Source: Perkinsus olseni (Eukaryota > Perkinsozoa > Perkinsida > Perkinsidae). From it: a DNA stretch of 50,287 nt. Below are positions 18,400-29,508 of this stretch, one piece after another; the first letter of the stretch is position 1, and each line of letters begins with the position of its first letter. A program made the position numbers and the translations under genes. The stretch lies in NCBI GenBank assembly GCA_013115135.1, contig JABANP010000404.1, positions 1-50,287 on the forward strand, in the 5' to 3' direction. The notes under the pieces are model-generated. The model ran no database searches. It had not been told where the DNA came from and was given only the letters and a program-made list of their open reading frames with translations.

Positions 18400-21300
18400 C
18401 TTGCTATCTTGTTCAATCTTGCATTTCCTCACCACGACAAGATCCTTGTTCTCTCGGATAGCCAGAATGATGCACAGCATCTCTCTTCTCCGCTCCGGCG
18501 AGGTATCGTCATAATTTTCATAGTCAACTTTCAATAAGGAGATGAGAAGCCTCAGCGATCTCCCCAAACTCGACGTCCAACTGGACAACAGCCGTATCGC
18601 CCGCATGTATCTGAAGGATTAGACGTGAGCGATGAAAAGAACCGCTGGTCAATGGCGCCACAGTCCAGCACAAAAGCCGAAATTATTGGCTTGTGCAAGG
18701 AGTCTCTGGCGATCGAAGACAGTGCCTCGCAGACACCCGATCGGATGAGTTGGATTGCTGAGCACCAGTGTACTATGTGGGTTCGACACTGAAGTCGGGA
18801 GTAATAAAAATCGTCCCGTAGCGGACACCAAGGGAGAATCCAAGACTTCTGAAATCGTAGGCTATACGATTAATGCCATATCTTTCACCATCGCTATTCA
18901 CAAGGTTCGACCTACTGCACAATACAGTAATTTACTATTAGTCAACTCTTAGTTAATACTATTATAGAAGTAGTACTCCTACTCCTACTTACTATTAGTA
19001 AACCCACTCGTCACTATACCACACCCACGTCACCGAAGAATCCTTGGCCGAGGAAGGCTAGCGAGAATCTCTCAGATTAGCTCTCATACATAAATCGGTT
19101 TTCCCTGCCCTTACCCGGGAGTGGCCGGTGTGAAGTAGAGGACCACATAGGAGCGTGCAAGGACACCCAAAGCTGACTTCGCCAAATCTGAGGTATCCTC
19201 GATCAGGGCCTAACACTCAACAGCGTGGCACTGCATCGCCAACAACCCTCACGAACTCACCTGGAGAGTCGGTTCGACGTCAACAGCCTGGCACAGTCGT
19301 CCCCAGCGCTCTGTAGAGATCATCTCATCGGCATCCTCATTAGCCTGGGTATACCCTCGGATACAGTCCGCACGGAGACGACTGGTGAGCAGCTTGCTCA
19401 CTGCTTGCTGGCCTGAGGTCACATACAACATCAGCACATCAGTCGAGCCTTCAGTAAGAGACCCTTCAACCCACACGAATAGCTTATCCAGGGAAGCATC
19501 ACAACCACCAAAACAGATACTTCTCCAACTGCGCAATTTCAGCTGACCTAAATCAGCCCTCCTGCAGCTGGGAGCCCCACCCACCGAGAAAAGTAGAAGC
19601 CCTAAGGCCTGATTGCAGCTCCTATTGCCGAAGACCGATAGCAGCGATGAGAAAGATATCATTACCAACACAACGGTGGTGTATAAGCATTCCAATCACG
19701 TAGAATAGACACCAGCCTCTTGAAAACCGATCGCTCGTTCGAGTAAGATCTTCCGCAACACCAGCTCACCGTTAACGCTAGATGTTGAATTTCTCCGTTC
19801 GTTAGGCTTCCCGCCGTTGGCAGCACCCATGCAGGTGTAATGGGAGGGCCGCCACCGAGAGCCGCACATGTAACAGAACTCACCGCCACACTGACGGCAT
19901 GTCATATGATTGCAGCCGTATGAACCTGATAGTGTATATCAATAAATCGATCAAGCGATCGATTTCGAGAATGATTCCATCCCCCGCACCTCACAGGACG
20001 AAGTAAAGATGAGAGAATACGCAAGCCCGCTTGAGGAAAAAGTCCGCGGATCCGACGACCAAGCCTGACCTTTCACCATGTCGCATGATTTGGGAAATTT
20101 ATGGTATGAGAAACAGTACCCGCAGTAGAAAAAATGAAGCCCTCAATGGCTTGAAGCAATCAACAGCCACGGCGACGGATATAAACTTCGTCGCACTGAG
20201 TAGCTTCTCTCCGACACCTTCTGCTACTGACGAAGCCATCTTACGGAGAATCGGAGCAGAGCAATCGATACACTTGGTCGTGTGACTTTCCACCCATCCC
20301 TCCGACTGTTGGTCCTCTGCCGTGTGCTGAGCCTTCACAGCCTTCTCAAACTCTTCCACTTGGCCGCCTGTCCACGTTGAGAAAAAGCAAGTGGGAACAA
20401 GATGGCAAGATGAACCCCTGCTTACATTTAGCTGGCTCGTGAGGATCTTTCAAGCATGAAAAACAAAACTCATGTCCGCAAGTGCATCGCACCGTCGCCA
20501 TTGGCGAGTCGGCAAGTTCCAATTTGACACTTCTACCGCAGCCCGGAGCAGGGCACCACCGAACCTACCATCACGAAGCTTACATCACGCATACCACACC
20601 ATTGCAAACTCACACCGATCAGCATCAATCAGCAAGAAAGTTATCAAAGGGGCCGGAGTTACCAATAATCGTTTGGGTGAAAAAATAACATGTATGCGCT
20701 AAAACGTTGGGTTGACGGCGCTGGAGGTTTTCGGTAGATTTAAGAATCGGTCGATGCTTGACACTATCAGCTTACATCCTTTGACACGTCCACATAATTC
20801 TGCGCACGGACCTTCTCGCACTGCTCCGCCGTATGCTCATCCACGAGTAGCTTCACTACCTAACCATCACTTGCAATCTTGCACTTCCTCAACGCTACAG
20901 CCTCCCTACCTGATCGGGAATTCCTACGCGACAGCCTTCCGCCGGGCACACTAGCAATCTTGCATCGCCTTCTTCGATGCGAACCTAAAGATACGACCAT
21001 TCTGCGCACTGCATGCATCAACCTAAGATACCATAATAACTTACTTTGATATGACAGGCCAAGCACTGGTCGCAAACAGGATGCTTGCACGGTAGTAACT
21101 TGTAGCACTTCGCGTTGTCGTCCGTGAGATCATCGAAGCACACTGGACATCGGGACTGCGCTCGAGAGGGGGTATCTCAAGAAGGAAGCGTAGAAAGTGT
21201 GGTATGAAAAAATGAACACTATCATAATGCCGCGAAGAGATGTTGATTTGACCAGAGAGTATCCAAGCTTACTAGATATCTTCCCTTCTTCAACCGACGT

Positions 21301-21862
21301 GTCTGTAGTTGGCGCTTCAACCGAAGATACTCCTAAGCAACAACAAGTAAAAAGCCGTGTGTCCGAATACCACATTTCACGAGAATTCCCAGAGAGAATC
21401 TTTCTACCCATGTCGACCTTTCTACTCGGCAAGATACGCTAACTACTAGCTCATCCCCTGCCGTAAGATTCTCACCCGACTGTTGACCTCCCCTCTCCTT
21501 GGCCTCATCCAAAAGATACTTCGGTATCTTACTGACGCCCGCATCTTGCAACGCCTTGATCGGATCCTCCTCGAACCTGGCGGGGAATTTCGTGGCGCGC
21601 GACAACAAATTTCACCTACGCTTTCGTGGCCTCGTCGATTTCGTACCGATGATACTTCAAAAGGTTGTCCGCATCCGCGCTGCTCAAGCCACAGTACAAG
21701 GACAACTGTGAAACGGTAAGATACGCTTATCATGGTCAATCACGGAAAGGTCGACCTCACCTCAGCCGTCAACCTCTGGACCTCGAGTATCCTATCATCA
21801 TCGTTCTCTTGTATAACGGCCGAGGACCCAGCACCCATCGACCAGGACCCGAGATGAACCAT
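18400..21862 (-). CDS. Ariadne-type RBR E3 ubiquitin ligase, multi-exon
   Basis: RBR ligases pass ubiquitin from E2 to a catalytic Cys in the third domain. Clear exons (minus): about 21785-21862, about 21620-21700, about 21440-21576, 21045-21155 (RING1, CPVCFDDLTDD...CKHPVCDQCLAC), 20910-20984 (CPAEGC), 20776-20859, 20426-20564 (IBR, WCPAPGCGRS...CGHEFCFSC), 20245-20367 (start of Rcat, CIDCSAPIL) and 19713-19925 (SYGCNHMTCRQCGGEFCYMC). The Cys of YGCNHMTC matches the catalytic residue of ARIH1. The N-terminal SADADNLLKYHRYEIDEA...EDPIKAL resembles the Ariadne UBA-like region. C-terminal Ariadne helices are likely at about 19540, 19120-19180 (ALGVLARSYVVLYF) and 18400-18640, but splicing there is unresolved. 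The start at 21862 is tentative. Confidence 0.85.
19926..20244 (-). repeat. 319-bp RBR intron carrying the ATCGATCA palindrome
   Basis: The intron splits the Rcat finger (CIDCSAPIL / SYGCNHMTC). Near its 3' end, about 19945-19965, it contains AATCGATCAAGCGATCGATT, close to the palindrome near 37830 in another minus-strand intron. Confidence 0.5.
20985..21044 (-). repeat. 60-bp RBR intron with core C (sense)
   Basis: GTAAGT donor, then GTATCTTAGGTTGATGCATG in gene sense. The acceptor lies in a second diverged copy, GTATCTTTAG followed by exon GTTCGCATCG. The host joins QCLACHIK and VRIEEGDARLLVCP in phase. Confidence 0.85.
21577..21619 (-). repeat. 43-bp RBR intron with core B (antisense)
   Basis: GTAGGT...CGCCAG intron. 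The plus strand reads AATTTCGTGGCGCGCGAC, so core B is opposite to the host gene. The host joins EIDEATK and EEDPIKALQDAGV. Confidence 0.8.
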
Positions 21863-22434
21863 CTTGCCTGAAGAGTTACGAATGGTGTGGTATCACTCCT
21901 TAGCCGTAAAGACAACGTCACCGATTTCGTATCTTCAACCTCGACCTCAAAAGATACGTCTCTAAGATTCCGTATCTTAGGTTGACCCTCGCTTACGTCG
22001 GGATTTATCCTCCAGCTGCAAGTCCTGCTGCTGCTGTTGTTGTTCAAGTGTATCGGCCACTCGGTCGAACTTCCGCCGAGTTCCGTCCAGGCCCGTAAGG
22101 TTCGTCCAGGACAGCAACCGTAACTGACAGAAAACTGCAGTCGCCACGAAATTGTCAACATCTGGCAGGCGGCGAAGTCTTATTCAAAAAACAACATTGA
22201 AATCACAAAAGCACTTTCGCGTCCTCAGCGCGCTCTACCACTATTTTCAGGAAAACGGTGATAATTTCACAAAAAAACCAGAAATTTTTCAACGATACCA
22301 TCCACTAATCCCATAGCAAAAAATAGCACTTTTCAGGTCTCCCGGGAAATTTCCGAATACACGCGGCGCCGCATAAAGCTGCCGATTTTTTTCGCAGAAA
22401 CAGAAAATTTCGCAGATAAATTTGGCGAAGGCTG

Positions 22435-23961
22435 CTAAACCAGTCCAATTGGAAATAATTGATTTATCCCAAAACCTACACAACTGAGATTGGGCATCTC
22501 CACCGCTAGGTCCACAGGCGTCTTGCCATCTATGTTCCGCTGGCTCTGACCTCGACCGTCCGGCAACCGTTTCAACAACGCACGGAGGGTATCCGGAAGC
22601 GCACAACTACAGCAGAGGTGAAGGGGGGTGTTCAGCGAGGAATCCACGACCTGACGAGGGGTGGCGTGAGAGGAAAACTCGGCGGGGTAGGAAGCGGCAG
22701 GCCTTACCAGAAGATCCTCGTCATCTAGGAAGCCAGTGGCGAGTAAATACAGTAAAACGCCCGCCTTCTGGGAATCGAACCCGGGACTTCCGCACAGACA
22801 GTGAATTGGCAGAGAGAACTTCTCACCTCTGCAAACGACAATCGGATAATTAACGAACCATCTCGAAATTAAATTCATCCTCTTCCGCGCAAAAGCCTAC
22901 CGCAGATGAGCGCATCGGTGCTGAGTCCCAATAGACTACCAACAGTGAGCTATAATTTATAAAAAAATTCCCTCCGCGTTGACTCGCCGTACTACATAGT
23001 CGAATTGTGTTTTTGAGTTTATAGCCTATAAATTTTTCTCAGGAAAACTCGGAATTTTTCCTTGTCCCTCAAGCTTTCTGTTATTGGGGTATTCTGCTTG
23101 CTTCCTCCGTCCACGATCGGGAGTCCAACCGAGGCGGTACTACCGGCGTTGGACTATCAACTCACAAGCAAAACTCAACTCATGAGTCAACGGCGGAAAA
23201 ATCTTGGAATTTTTTTAGGAGCGCTCCCATCGAACAACTTATCATCGTAGTATTCCCCTCGCCGTCTCAGCGGCTGAGCCCACCATGGCTCAGAATTATC
23301 AGAAAAACGATTTCCACTAGTATCATCGTGTCAAGCTGCGAAGAATGAGACCGTCCAATACCAAAATTACACCAATTCATAGAGTATTATTTTACAACCT
23401 AGTTTACCTGCGTATCACTTTCCCATATAATTTACTTGTCATTCTGCCGTTCCACTTGACAATATAAAAAAACCATTTCTAATTCGAGACACTTTGCGAA
23501 TGAGTATACCAATCAGAGTATCATACTTCTGTGCTACTACTATCACCAGCAGAAAAAAATCGAACCTGTGTTGAGCGTCCGACGAAGCCCCCCTTCCCCT
23601 ACCCCAGGAGATCCTGTTCGTCATAGACAAAGTCCCTGACGTTAGCTCCAACGCTCAACCAGCGCTCATTATTTTTCTTAGCCCACGGCGTAAATACTTT
23701 ATACCACTTCGCAGGTTTAGTAAAAGCTCGAGGTCGAACCTGAAAGATACGCCCGAATATCTTTCAACCTCGTGCTTGTCACTGTTCAACCTCAAGATTC
23801 CCCAACCTACACTTTCCTACCTCTACGCACGCTTGGACTTCCTCCAAGTCACCTCTCTCAAGTGCATGCTTCAACCTCAGCTGCAAGTCATAGCGGACAG
23901 CATCCTCGCTAACCGACGGATGGTGCCACGGTAAATGCGGCGTGAGAAATCTCAAAGTCAT
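22435..23961 (-). CDS. Ankyrin-repeat type protein, multi-exon
   Basis: Exons recognised on the minus strand: about 23820-23961 (starts MTLRFLTPHLPWHHPSV, then LKHALERGDLEEVQACVE), about 23590-23732 (KPAKWYKVFTPWAKKNNERW...RDFVYDEQDLLG) and about 22480-22724. The last contains NTPLHLCCSCALPDTLRALL and NIDGKTPVDLAVE, the two halves of ankyrin repeats. A GTAAGG...GTCAG segment (about 22655-22707) may be a further intron. The first exon's HALERGDLEEVQACV also has the ankyrin helix pattern. The middle exon is not ankyrin-like and I do not recognise it. The end is open: a Gln-rich exon (VADTLEQQQQQDLQLE, about 21990-22125) could be its C-terminus or an upstream RBR exon. Confidence 0.6.
22725..22826 (-). 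repeat. 102-bp ankyrin-gene intron with core A (sense)
   Basis: GTGAGA...TTCCTAG segment with GGAAGTCCCGGGTTCGATTC in gene sense. The exon after it reads DDEDLL. The exact exon before it is not certain. Confidence 0.65.
23733..23818 (-). repeat. Ankyrin-gene intron with nested core-C inverted repeat
   Basis: In gene sense the intron ends GTTGAAAGATATTCGGGCG followed by TATCTTTCAG, so AGATA/TATCTT arms form a hairpin whose right arm supplies the acceptor. The host joins VQACVE and VRPRAFTKPAKWYKVF. Confidence 0.6.
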
Positions 23962-24240
23962 TACTACTGGAGTGACTACAAAAATTAAACTGACCGACTG
24001 CCTCTGGCGAGCAAACCCATACAGAGAGTTACCCGGGTATGTCAGTGATATAGCGGATATTTGGTATGAGATATACGCCCGAATGGCAACTGGTAGTCAG
24101 TACCGTTATTAAGAGGAGATGATAATGGCATACCCGAACCTCGTATTATCATAATTACTCGGGAGAGCTCTGCATCATCATCGCCTTCCTCGGGATGGGA
24201 AGAATTAACCACAGTATTATTGGTAATAGTAACTCATGGC
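23962..24240. other. Short intergenic stretch
   Basis: No gene visible; probably the upstream flank of the ankyrin gene and the downstream flank of the next minus-strand gene. Confidence 0.35.
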
Positions 24241-24259
24241 TCATCGCGAAAATTTCCGC

Positions 24260-27060
24260 TATAGAAAAAGCAGCACCGCTCCGCTTGGTGTAGAGAACAC
24301 AACAGACTTGAAGAAGGACAGCTCGTTATCATGACCCAGATGGTGATGCAACAATGGCAGGAACTTGGTAAGGGGCTGTGAGCTTCTCAACAAGATAGAG
24401 TTGTGGATCCAATCCAGCGGTCTCGATAGCACTGAGAAGACGATAGGGGATGCCGAGCGCAGTAGTACGCGAACCATTCTTTCCGAATCGACAAGGGCGG
24501 CAACAGAGCTTCTGCCAGTGTCGAAATCACGACGCATAAAAAGGGAACTCGGACCAGCGGTTTTTGCCCGATCAAACCACTCATTATCACAACCCGCGTC
24601 TTCCCTGCGACCCTACAGCACTTCCTCCGACCTAACCCGCAGCGACTCACCCAAGAACGTCTCCGCATCGATCGTCCCCACTCCAGTGTCTGCTATCACC
24701 AACCGCCATTAATATCCTCCGCTCTGACGATGTAGTCAAAATAGATGTCTAAGAAAAATACCGTCACCAGGGATCGAACCAGGGTCGTACCTCAGACGGC
24801 ACAAGCCCTAACCTCTCGAGCAACCTATCCGTCAACTTCCCAACAGTCTCATCTTCATCACACTCAACACTATATTTCGTCCATCCACTCCTCGCTTGTA
24901 TCGCAATCGGAAGCGTCACCGTCCTGAGTCGACCCAAGCCAATCACCCGATGCCTTCCATCAAGGGCAACCCACCGTCCGCTATTCGACAGGTTGACCTC
25001 AACAGCCTCCACAGCAGAAGTCCCTGCCGAGTCAGAACCGTCTTCATTTTTCCCACGGCCTCCTTCGGACGCATCAGCTGCCCCCCGACCCATCAGTCTC
25101 TCCAGCAGCTTCTTCCTGCCGTCCACAATTAAAAAATACAGAAAAACGACGTGCGCCGGGATCGAACCCGATATCTTCCGGTTCTCACCTCTCCCTGACT
25201 CTAGCCCGGTAATCCTTCTCAACTCTCTCCCAGTATCTTATTCCACTCCTTAGATGATGCCTTTGCCACTTCTTCACATCCTCCAAGCACTTGTTGCCAT
25301 CCTTGCCTGATCGACACAAACTCGGGACGGCCTTCCAACCGACCAGACGGTATTTTATATTATTACTCCCCACGTTGCGCTCTATCGAATAACGTCGGGT
25401 ATTTGATCCCTCCCTTCAGAACAACCGTGACTGGAATTACACCACCGCAGGTGAGCAGGCAAAACGCTAGAACCAAGAATACCAAAGAGTCCCCTTTGGC
25501 ACAGATGACGGACGAAGAATTTCCTATAGCCTCCCGGCACTGGCAACGAAAGCATCTAACTTTTTAAATCGACTGTCGTCAATTCATTCCTAACGGCAAT
25601 GCCTCCGGTAGAACGTTGGGTTGTAACAATAAGACGAGTAGTCCTCGTCCAGCAACCCTATCTTGAGGCCGAGCTAAGCCGTTCATAGCACCAGATTTAT
25701 CGACATGCTCGTGTGCTAGGCCAAGTGCGAGTTACCATCAAAACTACTTCATACAGGTTGATACAAAAATAAAAAGAATTTTCTCAGAATTTCCTTCCTA
25801 AATAGCACCGTCTCCTCTTCATTCTCCCCTTCACAGGAAACAACGAGTGAGAGAGAAAAGCAAGCCAACGAGCCAACTCACTTTTCCCATCAGGGCGCCG
25901 CCAAAAAGACTTCGCCTCGGCATCACCAGCGATGAAGTCCGGCATCGAGTAGTCGTAGGTTCTATCAGGCGCAATGGCCAACTCGGCAAACCTCAGGCCT
26001 TTCAACTCGTCTTTAGAACCTATGCCCAGAGGTCCCGGGTTCAATCCGCACACTCAGCATTTTTACTGATAGATTCCTTGGCCATCTCCCTATCAAAGTA
26101 GTCCAACGCAAACGGTTGCGTGCTCCACGGCGGCCGTGCTGTCTTCTCTACAACCCAAAAGTCTCCTTCCGAGCCACCACGACCAGCAATCCTACTCGAC
26201 CGTTTCTGCCGATCGCCGCTTGGCCGACTATCATCACGTCCCGCGATGGGCTCATCTAGTCTCCCTATGCTAGCATCAAAATAACCACCATCATTGCCTT
26301 TGGCGGAGTAGGCGAATTCTGAAGGGAAATTCTCTAATCGTCGTTTATATTTCTGTGGACCGCAAACCCTGTAACCACTTCGGATCAACAGCATAATAAA
26401 ACAATCACTCATACAGATGGGAAAAATAGAGAAAATTATTATTTTTTCAGCCAAATCAATACCAACTTTTCCGTTAAAAAGAATTTTCGCAACAGAAAAA
26501 ATCTTTTCTGGAAAAAAACATTTTCTCCTTAACCAGGATTTTCAATGCAATAAAATTAATATTTTTCAGCCGACCATCCAGGCTCTTACCCTTCATGAAC
26601 GGTTTTGAACGTCGACGTTCGTGCGGCGGAGGGACCCCTTTGGCACCGTATATCCCCATCCGCGATGGATTCTTCATGAAGTTGCCTGATGGCTCCGAGT
26701 TGACCTATCCAAAGATACTCCCTTCCAAGTGATGGCCTACAACCTACCAGCGCATCCGTGCCGATTCTGAAACCAGGGGCGTCCGCGTACGTCCACGGTG
26801 GGCGATTCTTCTGAAAATCCGACCAATTCTGCCAAGCGCACGGTGCAACCTCGGATACCCAGCAAACAAATCTCGAGGCAAGGAGACAAATACCCCTCCT
26901 CACCACCATCCAGTAGCCTCACGGAAATGACGACGACAGCCTACCGGTTTTCGCGCCCGAGCAATCGCTCTCTTCCTCAAAACCTCCGCCTTCAACTCAG
27001 CATAAGCCTTCCTTTTCGACTCCGCCAAGGCCGCGCGTCCCCGTTGTAAGGCTACACAAT
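24260..27060 (-). CDS. Unrecognised multi-exon gene (possibly more than one)
   Basis: A chain of minus-strand exons with coding composition: about 26955-27045 (ALAESKRKAYAELKAEVLRK), about 26755-26800 (RPPWTYADAPGFRIGTDA), about 26595-26700 (MKNPSRMGIYGAKGVPPP), 26068-26360 (QPFALDYFDREMAKES), about 25880-26019 (SKDELKGLRFAELAIAPDRT), 25189-25340 (CRSGKDGNKCLEDVKKWQRH), 24791-25115 (a ubiquitin-like fold is possible: YSVECDEDETVGKLTDRLLE) and a C-terminal part near 24380-24500 (ETAGLDPQLYLVEKL). Several joins keep phase exactly. PPWTYAD recalls mitochondrial ribosomal proteins, but I cannot assign it. The introns at 24749, 25116 and 26020 all carry core A. Confidence 0.5.
24749..24790 (-). 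repeat. 42-bp intron that is almost only core A (sense)
   Basis: GTACGACCCTGGTTCGATCC opens the intron, so the donor GT overlaps the start of the T-arm-like core, and TTTTTCTTAG closes it. Very little else is present. Confidence 0.75.
25116..25188 (-). repeat. 73-bp intron with core A (sense)
   Basis: GTGAGA...CGGCAG intron with GATATCGGGTTCGATCCCGG in gene sense, a perfect T-arm-like inverted repeat. The host joins RVRER and KKLLERLMGRG in phase. Confidence 0.75.
26020..26067 (-). repeat. 48-bp intron with core A (antisense)
   Basis: The plus strand reads AGAGGTCCCGGGTTCAATCC, while the host gene is on the minus strand and joins REMAKESIS and SKDELKGLRF. This is a clean example of core A inserted against the gene. 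Confidence 0.8.
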
Positions 27061-27401
27061 AATGACGAATATCTTACACGGGAATCTACTCAAAAGCGAC
27101 CACCTTCGTGATCTTCATGGATCAACCTTCGATACTCTTCTAACGATGGAGATGGCATAGCGGACATAGAAAATCAACTGGGAGCGATCGAACTTGAGAG
27201 GGATACTAAGTAGCGCCGCTGCGATCCACAGTACTGAAACAAGAACGTATCCAAAGGTTGTTCATGGGCTCATACAGATGAAAAGATACCAACACGACAC
27301 CAGCTAACTAAAAAGATACGACGACTTCCACCGTCAGGATTGAACCAAAAGCGCCACAGTGAATGTCCATTAATAATGAATCGTTAAATATTATTATAAA
27401 A
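27061..27401. other. Stretch between minus-strand genes
   Basis: No gene. Two AAAAGATAC ends (27289, 27311) and a weak B-box-like CAGGATTGAACC (27338) suggest remnants of cores C and A. Confidence 0.35.
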
Positions 27402-28150
27402 TCATACAAGGGACCAACCGCCCACCAACGCCCCTGCCAGACGAGAAGCATCATCATCATCATCATCATCGTCATCATCATCAGCTGGGGTACCCTTCCC
27501 CTCTGGCTTGGCCTTCCCCTCAGCCACCTCCTCCTCATCATCGGAGCTGTCCACCGAGGCAGCCAGAGCCGCCACCGACGTCTTCAGGTACCCCAACGAC
27601 GATGACGCGAAGCCCCAGGCAGACGACGAAGAGGGCGCTTCTTCTACCGTACCGCTCTCTTCCCTACTCTCGTCACTAGAATCGTCTTCAACAGCCTGGG
27701 CAATCTCAGTCGCTGTTGCCTTAACACTCTCATATCCCCTCCGGAGCAGCCCTCCCACAGTCCCTACACTTTCCTTCTTATCTTCAGCTTCGCTAGTATC
27801 ATCACTAACATCATCCTCCACCGCCTGCGCCAGCTCATCAACACTCGCCTTCAGATTCTGCAGGCCCTTATAAAACACCCCCGACAATCCCAAACTTGTT
27901 TCGTGATCAACAGCAGCTGTCGAATCCGTTCCTTCCGGCAAAGTACTAGGCCCTTCCTGCCGCGCCGAATCCTCTTTCGGCTGCGCGTCTTCACTCTCGT
28001 CCCCTTCCTGAATTCACCGAAGTGTATCCCCAAATGAGCCCTACCACCACCCACCATGACAGCCTCCCTGATGGTCTCCCAAAGGCCCAGATCCGACTGG
28101 CTCTCCTCCGCAGAATCATCCCCTTCCCCGATACACCTGTCCAGCTTCAT
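27402..28150 (-). CDS. Acidic protein with three internal repeats and a poly-Asp run
   Basis: Two exons, 28055-28150 and 27402-28007, give 702 nt and 233 residues. The intron (28008-28054, 47 bp) runs GTGGGT...TTCAG; it was chosen because it removes a frame break between LGLWETIREAVM and EGDESEDAQPKED. Three repeats are visible: GLQNLKASVDELAQAVEDD, GYESVKATATEIAQAVEDD and LGYLKTSVAALAASVDSSDD, each an amphipathic helix followed by an acidic Ser/Asp cluster (likely CK2 sites). A run of 11 Asp near the C-terminus is coded by an ATC-repeat microsatellite. There are no signal peptide and no membrane segment. The helix repeats recall proteins such as SYAP1, but I do not assign a family. Confidence 0.7.
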
Positions 28151-28166
28151 TCAACGATATTACCGT

Positions 28167-28272
28167 CTCATCCGTGACACGCGAAGTGCCGTTTTTCTCC
28201 AAGCGAATTTCACTCAGTAGAAATCCCGAATGTGTTTGCATTTGGCATGTTTTCTTTCATATCACGGATGAG
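28167..28272. mobile_element. MITE-like element with 11-bp perfect inverted ends
   Basis: CTCATCCGTGA at 28167-28177 is exactly complementary to TCACGGATGAG at 28262-28272, 106 bp overall, just upstream of the acidic-protein start. No target-site duplication is obvious. Confidence 0.5.
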
Positions 28273-28433
28273 GCTACCAAAAGGCTACTACCACCACCAC
28301 CCACCATAGTGAGGTAATATAAGGACCGTGCACTTTTCTTAGGCTAATTCGAAAAAAACGAAGATTTTTGCGTTAACAGAGAGCGTTTGGATTCGAAAGT
28401 TAGGCGGCATATACATTTTGCGGCGTGGACTTT

Positions 28434-28545
28434 CATTGGAGTTTCACCCGTAATACGTGAAGGGACGTGGTTTCACGTCAGTAGTGATATCAGTGATTAT
28501 CATATTTTCGCAAGTGTTTTTCATATCGCGCGTGAAACTCCATTG
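28434..28545. mobile_element. MITE-like element with 14-bp inverted ends
   Basis: CATTGGAGTTTCAC and GTGAAACTCCATTG are complementary with one mismatch, 112 bp overall. An inner hairpin ACGTGAA/TTCACGT lies near 28456-28480. The long plus-strand ORF across this area is a shadow. Confidence 0.5.
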
Positions 28546-28660
28546 ATATATACATCAACCGTTTCATCGACCGTTTCGATCGACCTCAATAATAACAGGC
28601 TACTCCAAGAATCTATCAGAGTTGCACTCGGGAAGATATTACCCACAATTCATACCACAC

Positions 28661-29070
28661 CTTCCCTTATTACTCTGAGAACTCTGAGGAGCGACAGTCG
28701 CCTCGGTAGTTTCCTCAGCGACGACCGCGCCTTTTTGAACCGCGTCGAGCTCTGGCGCCGACACACCGGCACCCCGGAGTTGTTCAGTCCTTTTGATAAA
28801 CCTTTCATCACAACGGATCTGAAGCTGCTACCATCCATGAAGCATCACGACCAGCTAAACTTACCCGATCCACTGCTATACCGTGGTCGGTAAGGCACTC
28901 CAAGGCGGTGATGATGGCGACAGACGGCGACGGTCCTGTGGAGAGCTTCTCCAACAAGGCCTCTACTACTGCCTCCGAGCTTCCCGTTTCATCTTCCTTA
29001 TTCATATGACACGATGTTATCAATTGTTCCGTGAGCATCCGTGCTGAAGGGAAGGAGCCAGGTGGTATCT
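28661..29070 (-). CDS. Unrecognised minus-strand gene, two clear exons
   Basis: Exons 28865-29070 and 28661-28818 are separated by a 46-bp GTAAGT...TTCAG intron (28819-28864). They read EIPPGSFPSARMLTEQLITS...VVEALLEKLSTGPSPSVAII...ECLTDHGIAVDR, then IRCDERFIKRTEQLRGAGV and an Ala/Glu/Gln-rich tail ending SNKGR. The helical first part followed by a low-complexity tail recalls ENTH/VHS adaptor domains, but this is only an impression. Further exons lie on both sides and are not resolved. The last donor is itself GTGTGGTATG, a motif repeated in other introns. Confidence 0.5.
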
Positions 29071-29508
29071 CTGGCGTCAAATATTTACACAACTTAATAA
29101 TAACCATGCCACACAACTCAAATTACGCATCTATAATTATTATTCATACATCACAATGAAGACCGCACTGTGCCACCTGCCTCATAGTCGGTGCTCTCGC
29201 ATATCTTGCAAGCTTCAACCATGGATACGCCATAGAATCCCTATTCTCACCGCGGAAACACAAAGCCAACACGGTTTCTTACCCTTTGACGGATCTTCGC
29301 TCCCTGCGATCTCCTCTATTCGACCTTGGATACCATCAGCAACTTCTGCCTCTGCTGTTGTCTCAGAGGACATTATACTCATCACTACCACACTTTCCCC
29401 TCCCAATCCCGACACCGCCATCTGCCCAACACCAGCCTGCTATCTCAGAGAGGATAGAAACGTCGGAATCGTATCTTCACGCTTGTATGAAACGGCGAAT
29501 CTTTTCCG

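Noticed and set aside
27440..27482. CRISPR or satellite array at the CATCAT run
   Set aside because: It is a trinucleotide microsatellite coding for poly-Asp; no spacers.
28387..28893. 168-codon plus-strand ORF
   Set aside because: It overlaps the inverted-repeat element and the better minus-strand exon 28661-28818, and its composition is poor.
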